The notes beneath the pieces were generated by a model. It worked only from the letters and a program-made list of their open reading frames with translations, ran no database searches and was not told where the DNA came from. Source: Actinomycetota bacterium (lineage in GTDB: Bacteria; Actinomycetota; Acidimicrobiia; Acidimicrobiales; Ilumatobacteraceae). From it: a DNA stretch of 64,000 nucleotides. The stretch covers positions 1 through 64,000 of the forward strand of contig JAQCJO010000001.1 of the NCBI GenBank assembly GCA_027592925.1, in the 5' to 3' direction. How positions within the stretch are numbered: the stretch's first letter is position 1; each line of letters begins with the position of its first letter. Below, piece after piece: positions 16,840-25,197 of this stretch. The translations under genes were made by a program, and so were the position numbers.

Positions 16840-17987
16840 GAGCGCCCGCGAGTGAGTTGACCAATGCGTAGTTCGCTGTGCACGCCACTACAGATGTCTT
16901 GGCGGAGTAGTGGACGACATGGAGAACCAGGTGTTGTCGACACTTCGCTGATCTCGATCACTGACCGCGAACCATCTGCGTGGCGACCGACGGAAACAAC
17001 AACGTCGATCGCCGCACAAATGTGTTGAGCAATGGCTTCTCGCGGCCATTGCCCGCAGTGCTGCAACATCAACGACTCAAGTCGCAGCAGTGCATCGTCG
17101 GCAGAGTTGGCGTGGCAGGTGGCAAATGATCCGTGGTGACCCGTGTTCATTGCGGCCAACATGTCGACAACTTCACTACCACGCACTTCGCCCACCACAA
17201 ATCTGTCTGGTCGCATGCGCAATGCTGTGCGCAAGAGTTCAGAAATCGAGATGCCAGCAACACCTTCTGCAGTAGGTGGTCGTGCCTCGAGTCGCACAAC
17301 GTGACTTGCCTGCAACTGCAACTCGGCTGTGTCTTCAACGGTGATGACGCGCTCATGTGCAGGAATATGTGCGCATAACGCATTGAGCAATGTTGTCTTG
17401 CCAGTAGAGGCCGCGCCGGTGACAAGCACGTTGCAATGACGGTGCACGAGTTGAGTGAGCAATGCAACGGTTGCGTCGCCACCAAAATCGTCGAGCGAAA
17501 TAGGTCGCACAGAAAATCGGCGAATAGAAAGACATGATCCGTCAACTGCAATTGGCGCAATGACAGCACACACCCGAGAGCCATCGGCGAGCCGCGCATC
17601 GACAATGGGCGAAGACCTGTCGAGCCGTTTGCCAAGTGGCAACAAAATCCGTTCGATGATTGCGTCGACCTCGCCAACAGGCAGGGTGTCAACCAAATGC
17701 ACTCCAGTTGAATCTTCTATATATACGTCTGTTCCGGCGTTGACCATGACTTCACGCACATCGGCGCGAGCCAAATAGTGATCGAGTGCGCCAAGGCCAG
17801 AGATGCCCGAAACGGCTCGCGATGCCACTGCATGTTGGGTGGTCTGCGACATGAGCGGTGCAATACTGCGCAAATGAATGTGTGCGGCAGTAAGCAAGTC
17901 GCCGCGCTCGTTGCGCAAGTGTTGTTGCAGGGTGTCCACAAGTGCACGTGTGTGAGTGTCGAGCGGAAGATCAAATGCAGTGGTCAT
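16836..17987 (-). CDS. Tad pilus assembly ATPase TadA/CpaF
   Basis: 383-residue secretion ATPase (PulE/VirB11 superfamily) powering pilus assembly. N-terminal domain with LDHYLARADVREVMVNAG; Walker A GAASTGKTTLLNAL; Asp box ITVEDTAELQL; Walker B region PDRFVVGEVRGSEVVDML; His box TGHHGSFATCHANS. All are intact. It is 21 bases downstream of the TadZ-like gene and overlaps tadB. Confidence 0.93.
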   Translation of the reverse strand: MTTAFDLPLDTHTRALVDTLQQHLRNERGDLLTAAHIHLRSIAPLMSQTTQHAVASRAVSGISGLGALDHYLARADVREVMVNAGTDVYIEDSTGVHLVDTLPVGEVDAIIERILLPLGKRLDRSSPIVDARLADGSRVCAVIAPIAVDGSCLSIRRFSVRPISLDDFGGDATVALLTQLVHRHCNVLVTGAASTGKTTLLNALCAHIPAHERVITVEDTAELQLQASHVVRLEARPPTAEGVAGISISELLRTALRMRPDRFVVGEVRGSEVVDMLAAMNTGHHGSFATCHANSADDALLRLESLMLQHCGQWPREAIAQHICAAIDVVVSVGRHADGSRSVIEISEVSTTPGSPCRPLLRQDICSGVHSELRIGQLTRGRS

Positions 17988-18008
17988 GATTGCAAGATGT
18001 TGCAGTGC

Positions 18009-18662
18009 TCAGCACACATCGACAAGGTGTTTGGCAAGCAGAGTTGGCACTCGGCCTGCGAGTAGTCCTGCATCAACCGCACGAGCAATTGCAGGATCAA
18101 ACGGAATCTCGGCAAGCACCGGTGCACCGACAACAGATTCGACATCGTGCACACCAAGCGCACGACCAGGCTCGGTAATGACGATGACACCGTGTGGCGG
18201 GGTGGTGAGCAACGATGCACGGCGCAGAGCCAAGTAACACGGACGAATAATTAAGAGTGAACGAGTGGCGTGTAGGAGGATTGGAATTGTTGCAAGGCCA
18301 CTACCAGCGTCGATAACAGTTGGCATGGGTGACTGGGCAACGGCAAGTGCGAGATCACGCAAACGATCTGGGTTCACTAGTGACGGCACGATGATGTTGC
18401 GACCGCGAGGAATTACTCCGAGGTGCGCAGTGACTGGCAACATCAAATTGTTGAGTGCATCAGCACCTGGATGATCAGTTGCGCTTAACCATTCGGAAAT
18501 ACCCTCTGACGCCGGCTCTGACATGCCGAGAGCGGAGGGAGTATCGCCCGACATGTCGATGAGTCGCGCACCAACATCGAGACGCTGGGCCAAAACCAAT
18601 GCCAATGCTGCGGCAACAACCGTGGTGCCACTTCCACCTTTGACGGACCAACAAACAATCAT
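18009..18662 (-). CDS. TadZ/CpaE-like ParA-family ATPase
   Basis: 217 residues. Opens MIVCWSVKGGSGTTVVAA, a deviant Walker A (KGGSGTT), with LIDMSGD (switch I) and TVIDAGSG (Walker-B-like). It lacks an N-terminal receiver domain. TadZ proteins place the pilus machine at the pole. The start at ATG 18662 is chosen for its GGAGG site five bases upstream. First gene of the seven-gene pilus operon, with selC divergent upstream. Confidence 0.85.
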   Translation of the reverse strand: MIVCWSVKGGSGTTVVAAALALVLAQRLDVGARLIDMSGDTPSALGMSEPASEGISEWLSATDHPGADALNNLMLPVTAHLGVIPRGRNIIVPSLVNPDRLRDLALAVAQSPMPTVIDAGSGLATIPILLHATRSLLIIRPCYLALRRASLLTTPPHGVIVITEPGRALGVHDVESVVGAPVLAEIPFDPAIARAVDAGLLAGRVPTLLAKHLVDVC

Positions 18663-18781
18663 CACAACCTCCAACTGTGCGCTCGGCGCGAATTCACCGA
18701 ATCGGTTTAGACACGATGTGTACGCGAGATGTCGCCAAGTGACGTTGATTTAGTTACAAGGGTTTAGATACGGTGATGAAC

Positions 18782-18877
18782 GGAGGTGTCCGGGTGCCTG
18801 GTGGACTCCGCCGCCTTCAAAGCGGTTGGGACGAGTAATCCTCGTTCGGCGGGTTCGATTCCCGTCCGCCTCCGCCA
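18782..18877 (+). tRNA. selC: tRNA-Sec (selenocysteine, anticodon TCA)
   Basis: 96 bases including encoded CCA. Acceptor GGAGGTG pairs with CGCCTCC, anticodon stem CCGC/GCGG (extendable by a G-U pair) holds loop CTTCAAA (anticodon TCA, reading UGA), the long variable arm is ACGAG/CTCGT, and the T loop is TTCGATT. The length, extended arms and anticodon make it selenocysteine tRNA rather than tRNA-Ser. The eighth acceptor pair is T-C. selA and selB lie 13 kb away in this window. Confidence 0.95.
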
Positions 18878-18893
18878 AAACTCGTTTCGCGAA

Positions 18894-19826
18894 TTAGCGC
18901 GTGAGTGCGACTGCAAGTTGCGCGGCGACAGTGGCGTTGTTGCGAGCCAGCGACAAGTTGGCAACCACACTTGCTCCACCTGTGGCAGCAGCAATTGCAC
19001 CCAACACATGTGGAGTAACGCCGGGCCCAACGATTCCTGCGTCGGATGTGGCCTTGAGCGCGGTCTCGATCACGGCGTCGATCATATTTTTGTCGAGCGA
19101 GTCGGCAAGCGGCACAGGTACGCAGGCAAGAATGCCGCTCGTGCGACCAAGTGCCAAGTGAGCTTGCGTGTATGCGCACAATTCCTCAACGTTTTCGACG
19201 CGAGCAGGGATGGGCAAGCCACTCGAGTGCACTGTAAATGCGGGGAAATCATTGCAACCAACACCGACTACAGGAACACCGAGCGTCTCCAAATATTCGA
19301 GTGTGCGCGGCAAATCCAGAAATGATTTTGCACCTGCACACACCGTGACCACTGGGTGTGCAGCGAGTGCTCCTAGGTCGGCCGAAATGTCACCGTGCAG
19401 TTGCGAATCGCGGTGCACACCGCCGATGCCACCAGTTGCAAAAACGCTGATACCCGCTCGGCTGGCGAGCAATAGCGATGCAGAAACCGTTGTTGCACCA
19501 ACCGACCAACGCTGTGCAATGGCAAGAGCAATTTCGCGTTCGCCAACTTTTTTGGCAGGGCCAAGGATGCGCTCGTGTTCTGACTCGTTGATGCCGACGC
19601 GTGCAACACCGTCGATGACGGCTGTGATTGCTGGGACTGCGCCGGCTTCACGAATGGATGCGATGCAATTGGTGAGTGCCTGCGCATTAGCGGGCGACGG
19701 TAAACCGAGGTGCGAAAAGATTGTTGACTCAAGTGCAACAACAGCGCAATTGGATGCGAGCGCATCACGCACCTCATCGCTGACTCGGATAATTGAAGAA
19801 TTCGCTGTTGTGGTTGAACGATTCAT
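18894..19826 (-). CDS. psuG: pseudouridine-5'-phosphate glycosidase
   Basis: Splits pseudouridine 5'-phosphate to uracil and ribose 5-phosphate. 310 residues. The family blocks VVALESTIFSHLGLPSPAN, PAITAVIDG, ATTVSASLLLASRAGI, VFATGGIGGVHR and VVGVGCNDFPAF are all present, including the catalytic Lys region (GPAKKVGERE). It overlaps the upstream kinase gene by ATGA; together they make the salvage/catabolism of pseudouridine from RNA turnover. Confidence 0.93.
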   Translation of the reverse strand: MNRSTTTANSSIIRVSDEVRDALASNCAVVALESTIFSHLGLPSPANAQALTNCIASIREAGAVPAITAVIDGVARVGINESEHERILGPAKKVGEREIALAIAQRWSVGATTVSASLLLASRAGISVFATGGIGGVHRDSQLHGDISADLGALAAHPVVTVCAGAKSFLDLPRTLEYLETLGVPVVGVGCNDFPAFTVHSSGLPIPARVENVEELCAYTQAHLALGRTSGILACVPVPLADSLDKNMIDAVIETALKATSDAGIVGPGVTPHVLGAIAAATGGASVVANLSLARNNATVAAQLAVALTR

Positions 19827-20686
19827 GCGACATCCAGTGTGGCACCAGGCGAGCGCAATACTCGCGAAGCAATGAGGTTGCCGTTCGTTATGGCGTCTTC
19901 GATATTGCGAGAAGATGCATATGCGGGTAGAAATCCTGCAGCAAATGCGTCGCCTGCGCCAGTGGTGTCGACGATATTGGCAACTGGTGGTGTCGCAACT
20001 TCGGTTACAACACCTGCAGCAGTAATTGCCGCTACGGGCAGTGCACCGCGCTTGATGACGGTGAGTTCGACACCAGGCATTGGGTGTTCAGAATCGATGT
20101 TGAGCAACGCGGCCTCATCGTTGTTGCACAGAAACACATCTGGTGCAATAGAGGCAATTAGATCGGAATAGCGATCAATACCATAATCGTGCAACACCGA
20201 GGTTGACGATGTATCAACGGAGATGAGTGCACCAGCCGTGCGCGCAGCACGAATGTATTGAATGGCAGTAGTTGCAAGTGGGTTGAGGGCGAGTGAATAC
20301 GTAGGCACGTGCACGATTGAAACACCAGCGAGTTGCGACGCATCAAAAACCGAAAGGTCTGATGCAACACCGCGGTCGGTGAGAAATGTGCGCTCGCCGC
20401 TGGGTTGAACAACGACAACGATGCTTCCAGTGCGACCCTTGGCAACCGTGCACACATCGACACCAGACTCGCGCAACGATGTGCATAATTGTTCACCAAG
20501 ATTGTCGTTGCCAACCTGACCGATAAATCGAGATGGTGTGCCTGTCAGTGCGCCAAACATCGCAACGTTGGCTGCACTGCCTCCACGAGTACGAACAATT
20601 GCCGAGTCGGTATCACTACCGATATTCAGTTCGCCATTGAGCCAGACAACTACATCTTCGATGAGGTCACCAATCGTGCACAGCAC
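19823..20686 (-). CDS. PfkB-family sugar kinase, probable pseudouridine kinase
   Basis: Ribokinase-fold enzyme of 287 residues. Gly-rich GGSAANVAMFGAL near the N-terminus and the PfkB C-terminal signature DTTGAGDAFAAGFLPAY, with the catalytic Asp. Which nucleoside or sugar it phosphorylates is inferred from overlap (ATGA) with psuG: pseudouridine kinase feeding that enzyme. A general ribokinase or adenosine kinase cannot be ruled out from sequence alone. Confidence 0.85.
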   Translation of the reverse strand: MLCTIGDLIEDVVVWLNGELNIGSDTDSAIVRTRGGSAANVAMFGALTGTPSRFIGQVGNDNLGEQLCTSLRESGVDVCTVAKGRTGSIVVVVQPSGERTFLTDRGVASDLSVFDASQLAGVSIVHVPTYSLALNPLATTAIQYIRAARTAGALISVDTSSTSVLHDYGIDRYSDLIASIAPDVFLCNNDEAALLNIDSEHPMPGVELTVIKRGALPVAAITAAGVVTEVATPPVANIVDTTGAGDAFAAGFLPAYASSRNIEDAITNGNLIASRVLRSPGATLDVA

Positions 20687-20705
20687 GGGCGAACCAGTGA
20701 CGGCT

Positions 20706-21644
20706 TTAGACCGAGAGAAGGTCGCGCGCGCCGGTGTCGCTCGACGGGTGGCGCAACTTGCTCATTGCACGTGCCTCAATCTGGCGAATGCGCTCGCGAG
20801 TGAGGTTGAATGCTTCGCCAACTTCTTCGAGTGTGCGTGGCTCACCACGATCGAGACCGAAGCGCAGTGCAAGAATTTCGCGCTCGCGCTGATCGAGAGG
20901 TGCAAGCAGTCGTGAGATTTCTTCTGGCAATAATGCGGTTGCTGCAACTTCAAACGGAGACTCTGCTGCGCGGTCTTCTACGACGTCGCCCAGTTCGGCA
21001 TCGCCATCTTCACGCAATGGCTCTGACAACGAAAGTGGCTCGGCAGCAAAACGCAATGCCTCGGTCACTTTGTCTTCTGGCATCTCGACTTCTTTTGACA
21101 ACTCGGCAAGAGTTGCAGGACGACCAAACTTGAGCTCGAGGCGCGAGCGTGCTTTTTGCAAACGTGCAAGCGTGTCGCCGGCATGAACCGGGAGGCGAAT
21201 GGTGCGACCCGTGTTTGCGATGCCGCGAGTAATGGCCTGACGGATCCACCACGTTGCATATGTAGAGAATTTGAAACCCTTGCGCCAGTCAAACTTTTCG
21301 ACGGCGTGCATCAAACCCAAGTTGCCTTCTTGAATCAAGTCAAGAAGCGGCAAACCCGATGCCTGATATTTTTTGGCGATCGAAACAACGAGACGCAAGT
21401 TGGATTGCACAAATTGACGCTCGGCTTTTGTGCCATCGCGCTGATCTTTGCGCAACTCGCGGCGACGGTTTGGAGTGAGCGTCTTGTCGCTCTTGTCGAG
21501 CTCGGCTGTTGCTTCTTTGCCTGTCTCAATGGCCTTGGCCAAACGAACTTCGTCGTCTTTTGTGAGGAGGGCGTACTGACCGATGTCGGTGAGATAGAGA
21601 CGGACTAGGTCTTCTTCGTCACGATCGATACGGTCTTTGGCCAC
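20706..21644 (-). CDS. RNA polymerase sigma-70 factor (primary-like, group 1/2)
   Basis: 312 residues. Region 1.2 (DLVRLYLTDIGQYALL), region 2 (NLRLVVSIAKKY ... LDLIQEGNLGLMHAVEKFD ... FSTYATWWIRQAITR), region 3 and region 4 (LEEVGEAFNLTRERIRQIEARA) are complete; region 1.1 is absent. It therefore resembles actinobacterial SigB/HrdB core sigma factors without the long N-terminus. The longest frame begins at 21752, but GTG 21644 has AAGGAG seven to eight bases upstream and starts right before region 1.2. 19 bases upstream of the PfkB gene on the same strand. Confidence 0.92.
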   Translation of the reverse strand: MAKDRIDRDEEDLVRLYLTDIGQYALLTKDDEVRLAKAIETGKEATAELDKSDKTLTPNRRRELRKDQRDGTKAERQFVQSNLRLVVSIAKKYQASGLPLLDLIQEGNLGLMHAVEKFDWRKGFKFSTYATWWIRQAITRGIANTGRTIRLPVHAGDTLARLQKARSRLELKFGRPATLAELSKEVEMPEDKVTEALRFAAEPLSLSEPLREDGDAELGDVVEDRAAESPFEVAATALLPEEISRLLAPLDQREREILALRFGLDRGEPRTLEEVGEAFNLTRERIRQIEARAMSKLRHPSSDTGARDLLSV

Positions 21645-21801
21645 TTCATCTCCTTGATTCCTCGTTAGCGGGAACGGGGTAACGATACCGACAGGGTCAA
21701 GCCCCACCACCTGAAAAACCGCAAAACTCTTACCTGATTTGGTGTTTTTCATGTGACCCGTTTGGCATTGAAGTTTTACGGAAATGGCGTACTATCGGGG
21801 T

Positions 21802-22635
21802 ATGGCAAACCCACTGTTAAACGAAAAAGCATTCACCAAGGCCGTTGAGCGCACCCCAGACCAAGCAGGTTGGGGTTCAGCCGAAGGCAAATCGACCTGG
21901 AATCCACCGATTTCGGATGGCCAAGTTTCCCCATATATTTCTGCTAAGGCACCTGGCCAAACCATGACCGCCAATGGCGCAATGTCGGCAACCCTGTTTC
22001 TCATGGTCTTGCTCGTTGCATCGGCCACTTACGGCTGGACAACGGTGCAGCCACTTACCGTTGGTGGCTCGGTTTCATTCCCAAGCTGGGCAATGATTGC
22101 ACTGCTCGTTGGTCTTGGTTGTGCATTTGGTGTGATGTTTAAGCCAACTGCAGCGCGCTTCCTCGCACCTGTTTACGCGATTGCGCAGGGTGCAGTAGTT
22201 GGTGCGATTTCCAAAGTGTTCAACCTGCAATACCCCGGCATTGTGTTGCAAGCGGTAGGCGCAACCATCGGCGTTTTCGTAGTCATGCTCGTGCTCTATC
22301 GCACTGGCATCTTGCGCGTGACCGACAAGTTCCGTCGCATCGTCATCGGCGCAACGCTCGGTCTGATGGTGTTTTACCTTTTTTCGTTTGTCGCGGGTTT
22401 CTTTGGCGCAAACCTGATTCCAACCGGATCGAGCACAATGAGCATTGGTTTCAGCGTGTTGGTTGCTGGTCTTGCCGCAATGAACTTGGCACTCGACTTC
22501 GACTTCATTGATAAAGCAGAAGCAGCAGGAGCACCAAAACACATGGAGTGGTTTGCTGCATTCGGCATCATGGTCACACTCGTGTGGTTGTATCTAGAAA
22601 TTTTGCGCTTGCTCGCAAAAATGCGCGACCGCTAA
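21802..22635 (+). CDS. Bax inhibitor-1/YccA family membrane protein
   Basis: 277 residues with seven predicted membrane helices (first at about residue 52: NGAMSATLFLMVLLVASATYG), the last two ending LVWLYLEILRLLAKMRDR, typical of BI-1/YccA proteins. The actinobacterial branch carries a long N-terminal cytoplasmic stretch, here ~50 residues. The role in bacteria is unclear; relatives act as pH-sensitive calcium leak or protease-modulating proteins. ATG 21802 is preferred over 21784, which would give MAYYRG ahead of the usual MANPLLNEKAF opening. Confidence 0.88.
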   Translation: MANPLLNEKAFTKAVERTPDQAGWGSAEGKSTWNPPISDGQVSPYISAKAPGQTMTANGAMSATLFLMVLLVASATYGWTTVQPLTVGGSVSFPSWAMIALLVGLGCAFGVMFKPTAARFLAPVYAIAQGAVVGAISKVFNLQYPGIVLQAVGATIGVFVVMLVLYRTGILRVTDKFRRIVIGATLGLMVFYLFSFVAGFFGANLIPTGSSTMSIGFSVLVAGLAAMNLALDFDFIDKAEAAGAPKHMEWFAAFGIMVTLVWLYLEILRLLAKMRDR

Positions 22636-22793
22636 GCGCGGCGTGCAGTTGGGTTCGCGTTGAGCAAGTCTTGGCTCAACGGCGCACCCGTAATTTCATC
22701 AACAAAATATGTGCCTGCGTCGAGGCGCTGTAATGCTGTCTCGACATCGGTGAGGTCTTGATCGATTGCGTCGAGGTCGAGGGCGTCACTCAT
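22632..22793 (-). CDS. DksA/TraR-like small protein without zinc cysteines
   Basis: 53 residues: an acidic coiled-coil-like helix (DAIDQDLTDVETALQRLDAGTY) then FVDEITGAPLSQDLLNANP. The pattern RLD-x-GTY-x-x-DE-x-x-G-x-P matches the start of the DksA/TraR finger, but positions that would be Cys (C-x-x-C) are Asp/Thr, so no zinc is bound. Similar Cys-less versions occur in actinobacteria. The start is chosen at ATG 22793; the longer frame (22844) would run into the cyclophilin start. Function unknown. Confidence 0.6.
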   Translation of the reverse strand: MSDALDLDAIDQDLTDVETALQRLDAGTYFVDEITGAPLSQDLLNANPTARRA

Positions 22794-22842
22794 GGACTCC
22801 AGCATATGCGATTGCGCGTTTATCGGGCTAGGGTTTTGCGCC

Positions 22843-23373
22843 ATGGCACCAAATCAAAAGAAGTATTCACAAGCCCCAGAGATGAGCATTGACCCATCAA
22901 AGCGCTACACCGCATCGATGGAGACCACGCTCGGCACGATCGTGATCGCGCTCGACCCAATCGCAGCACCAAAGACGGTCAACAACTTTGTGTTTCTTTC
23001 CGAGCAGGGTTATTACGACGACGTCATTTTTCATCGCATCATCAACGGCTTTATGTGCCAAGGTGGCGACCCAGAGGGCAGCGGCCTAGGCGGCCCCGGG
23101 TATGAGTTTGTGGACGAATTGCCTTCGTCTCACCGTTATGTGAAGGGTGCAGTTGCGATGGCAAATAGAGGGCCGAACACCAACGGCTCACAATTTTTCA
23201 TTTGTTCAAAAGACTTATCTCCAAAAGAAATTAAAACTCTTTATTCGATATTTGGCCAAGTTGTGAAGGGTCTCGAAGTGGTCGTTGCAATGCAAAATGT
23301 TGCAACAGGCTCAGGCGACCGACCAAAAACCGACGTGGTGATTAAGTCGGTCGCAATTACTGTCGCCGACTAA
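22843..23373 (+). CDS. peptidyl-prolyl cis-trans isomerase (cyclophilin type)
   Basis: Cytoplasmic cyclophilin, 176 residues, no signal peptide. VNNFVFLSEQGYYDDVIFHR carries the catalytic Arg; GFMCQGGDPEGSGLGGPGYEF and NGSQFFICSKD follow. The catalytic core is complete. The start at ATG 22843 gives the usual short hydrophilic head; the frame from 22792 is less likely. Divergent from the small DksA-like gene. Confidence 0.93.
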   Translation: MAPNQKKYSQAPEMSIDPSKRYTASMETTLGTIVIALDPIAAPKTVNNFVFLSEQGYYDDVIFHRIINGFMCQGGDPEGSGLGGPGYEFVDELPSSHRYVKGAVAMANRGPNTNGSQFFICSKDLSPKEIKTLYSIFGQVVKGLEVVVAMQNVATGSGDRPKTDVVIKSVAITVAD

Positions 23374-23486
23374 AACTCGGTCAGTAGCTCACGTTTGCAG
23401 ATGCCCGAGCACTGGTACTTGCAGCACAATGGCTTTGTGGCTTGAACTCGACGAAGTTGCAAATGGACGTGGGTAGCCTGTAGCGC

Positions 23487-24242
23487 GTGAAGCCAATCAT
23501 CGCAATTGCCGGCCGCGTTGGCCCTGCCAGCCGCGTATCGCGCAGTGCAGTGCACTTTGCAGGTGATGTTTATACCAATGCAGTGCTGCGCGCGGGTGGT
23601 GAGCCAGCGATTGTGGTACCACAACAGTTGACTGACGAAGATGCCGACGAACTTATGGCGCGCTTCGATGGCCTGATCTTGATGGGCGGCGGTGACGTAG
23701 ACCCAAAGATGTATGGGCAAGAACCAAGTGTGTATGTGTATGGCATCTTGACCGAGCAAGACATTTTTGAATCAACGATGGTCAAGGCAGCAATACGCAT
23801 GGGCAAGCCTGTGTTGGCAATTTGTCGCGGTCTACAAATCACCAACGTGGCGTTGGGTGGAACACTGGTGCAAGAAATTGCAACGCTGCCAAATACCGAC
23901 ACACAAGTGTTGCACAAGCCAGAGAATTTTCCAGAAGGCGCACCATTTGCTGTGCATGACGTGCGTATTCAAGATGGCAGCAGGCTTGCTCGTGCGTTAG
24001 GAACTACTGCAATTCATGGCGCTTCGTTTCATCATCAAATTGTTGACCAAGTTGCGCCAGGTTGTGTTGCTGTTGCGTGGTCGCCAGACGGTTTGCTGGA
24101 AGGCATCGAGCACACCGATCATTGGTTGGTGGGAGTGCAGTGGCACCCAGAAGACACCGCAATGAATGACTCTGCGCAGCAGAATTTGTATAACGCGTTT
24201 GTTGCTCAGGCCATCGTGTCTTCGTCAACCGCTTTGCGGTAA
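23487..24242 (+). CDS. gamma-glutamyl-gamma-aminobutyrate hydrolase-like class I amidotransferase (peptidase C26)
   Basis: 251 residues. Nucleophile Cys in LAICRGLQITNVALGG, oxyanion region GLILMGGGDVDPKMYG, and the catalytic His-x-Glu in GVQWHPEDTA: a complete C26 triad. PuuD-type enzymes split gamma-glutamyl-GABA in putrescine breakdown; no other puu gene is near, so the substrate is inferred at family level. Start GTG 23487. The 3' end overlaps the convergent MpaB-like gene by 37 bases. Confidence 0.87.
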   Translation: MKPIIAIAGRVGPASRVSRSAVHFAGDVYTNAVLRAGGEPAIVVPQQLTDEDADELMARFDGLILMGGGDVDPKMYGQEPSVYVYGILTEQDIFESTMVKAAIRMGKPVLAICRGLQITNVALGGTLVQEIATLPNTDTQVLHKPENFPEGAPFAVHDVRIQDGSRLARALGTTAIHGASFHHQIVDQVAPGCVAVAWSPDGLLEGIEHTDHWLVGVQWHPEDTAMNDSAQQNLYNAFVAQAIVSSSTALR

Positions 24243-25141
24243 GGCGATGTTGGTTCAGTGATCCAACGAAATGCACTCGTGATGCCTGAACCGAGTGGAC
24301 GCAACGCAAAGCGCTCGGTGAGTGGCAGATATGGAATGCGCAACATTGGGCGTGACCATGCTGGAAGTGTGGCAGCAGTTGCGGCAACAAGTGCGTAGTA
24401 CGCAGCACGCGCTGGAATAGGAAGTGGTGGTTGAAACATCAGGTATTTGAGTGCATCGCGAGACTCGGCCGTGCTCTTGAGTTCATCGTGAAATGAGAGC
24501 AATTGTTCGCTGAGTTCTTTTTCGGTTGTAGGAGGGTTTGGCACGTCAAGTTTTGCTGCGATGAGCGCCATGTCGGCAACATAACCATCACGACCGGCTT
24601 GGTCTAGGGGTTCCTTGCCATACCGCTGATGTGAGGTGAGGAAGCTGTCGACTTCGACAACATGCACCCAACGCAACAGGTGGGGGTCGTTTGCAGAATA
24701 CGGTCTGCCATCGCTGGCGGTGCCCTTGACGAAGCCATGAACATGTTTGATGCGATCAATGATTGCTTGTGCTTCATCGGCTGGACCAAATGTTGTTGCT
24801 GCCAAAAAATCCGCAGTGCGTTGCAAACGACCCCAAGGATCAGTTTTGTAATTGGAATGATTGGCAACACCAGCCATCGCAAGTGGGTGCAATGTTTGAA
24901 CCATCAGCGAGCGAAGGCCGCCAATGAACATGGAGGCATCGGAGTGCACGCGTCGCACAGGACGATCTTCATCAAACCATCGTGGTCCGGGAGTATCCAT
25001 GAGCGCTTGAGCGCGAGCATCACCGTTTGGACCAATCACGCGAGTGCGTAATGCATCACCGAGCGAGTCGCGCACAGTGCTGATCAATTCGGTAACTGCG
25101 GGAATCTTGGTGAGTCGATTATCGGTCGTTGCCACATACAT
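24206..25141 (-). CDS. oxygenase MpaB family protein (DUF2236)
   Basis: 311 residues. Matches the DUF2236/MpaB-like all-helical haem oxygenase family: RRVHSDASMFIGGLRSLMVQTLHPLAMAGV near the N-terminus, DPWGRLQRTADFLAATTFG, then HVHGFVKGTASDGRPYSANDPHLLRWVHVVEVDSFL. The conserved His residues (HPLAMAGV, H-VHG and LRWVHVVE) that bind haem in relatives such as rubber oxygenase are present. Physiological substrate unknown in most bacteria. Confidence 0.82.
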   Translation of the reverse strand: MYVATTDNRLTKIPAVTELISTVRDSLGDALRTRVIGPNGDARAQALMDTPGPRWFDEDRPVRRVHSDASMFIGGLRSLMVQTLHPLAMAGVANHSNYKTDPWGRLQRTADFLAATTFGPADEAQAIIDRIKHVHGFVKGTASDGRPYSANDPHLLRWVHVVEVDSFLTSHQRYGKEPLDQAGRDGYVADMALIAAKLDVPNPPTTEKELSEQLLSFHDELKSTAESRDALKYLMFQPPLPIPARAAYYALVAATAATLPAWSRPMLRIPYLPLTERFALRPLGSGITSAFRWITEPTSPYRKAVDEDTMA

Positions 25142-25197
25142 ATCGTGCCACCAAACAGATCAAACCACACGAATTGGATGCCGAGTAATGTGGGTTC

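Noticed and set aside
18740-18781. Promoter for selC (TTGATT and TAGATA)
   Set aside because: The spacing is about 14 bases, too short for a confident sigma-70 call.
18782-18877. tRNA-Ser with long variable arm
   Set aside because: Anticodon TCA would read UGA, and the extended length with selA/selB in the window points to tRNA-Sec.
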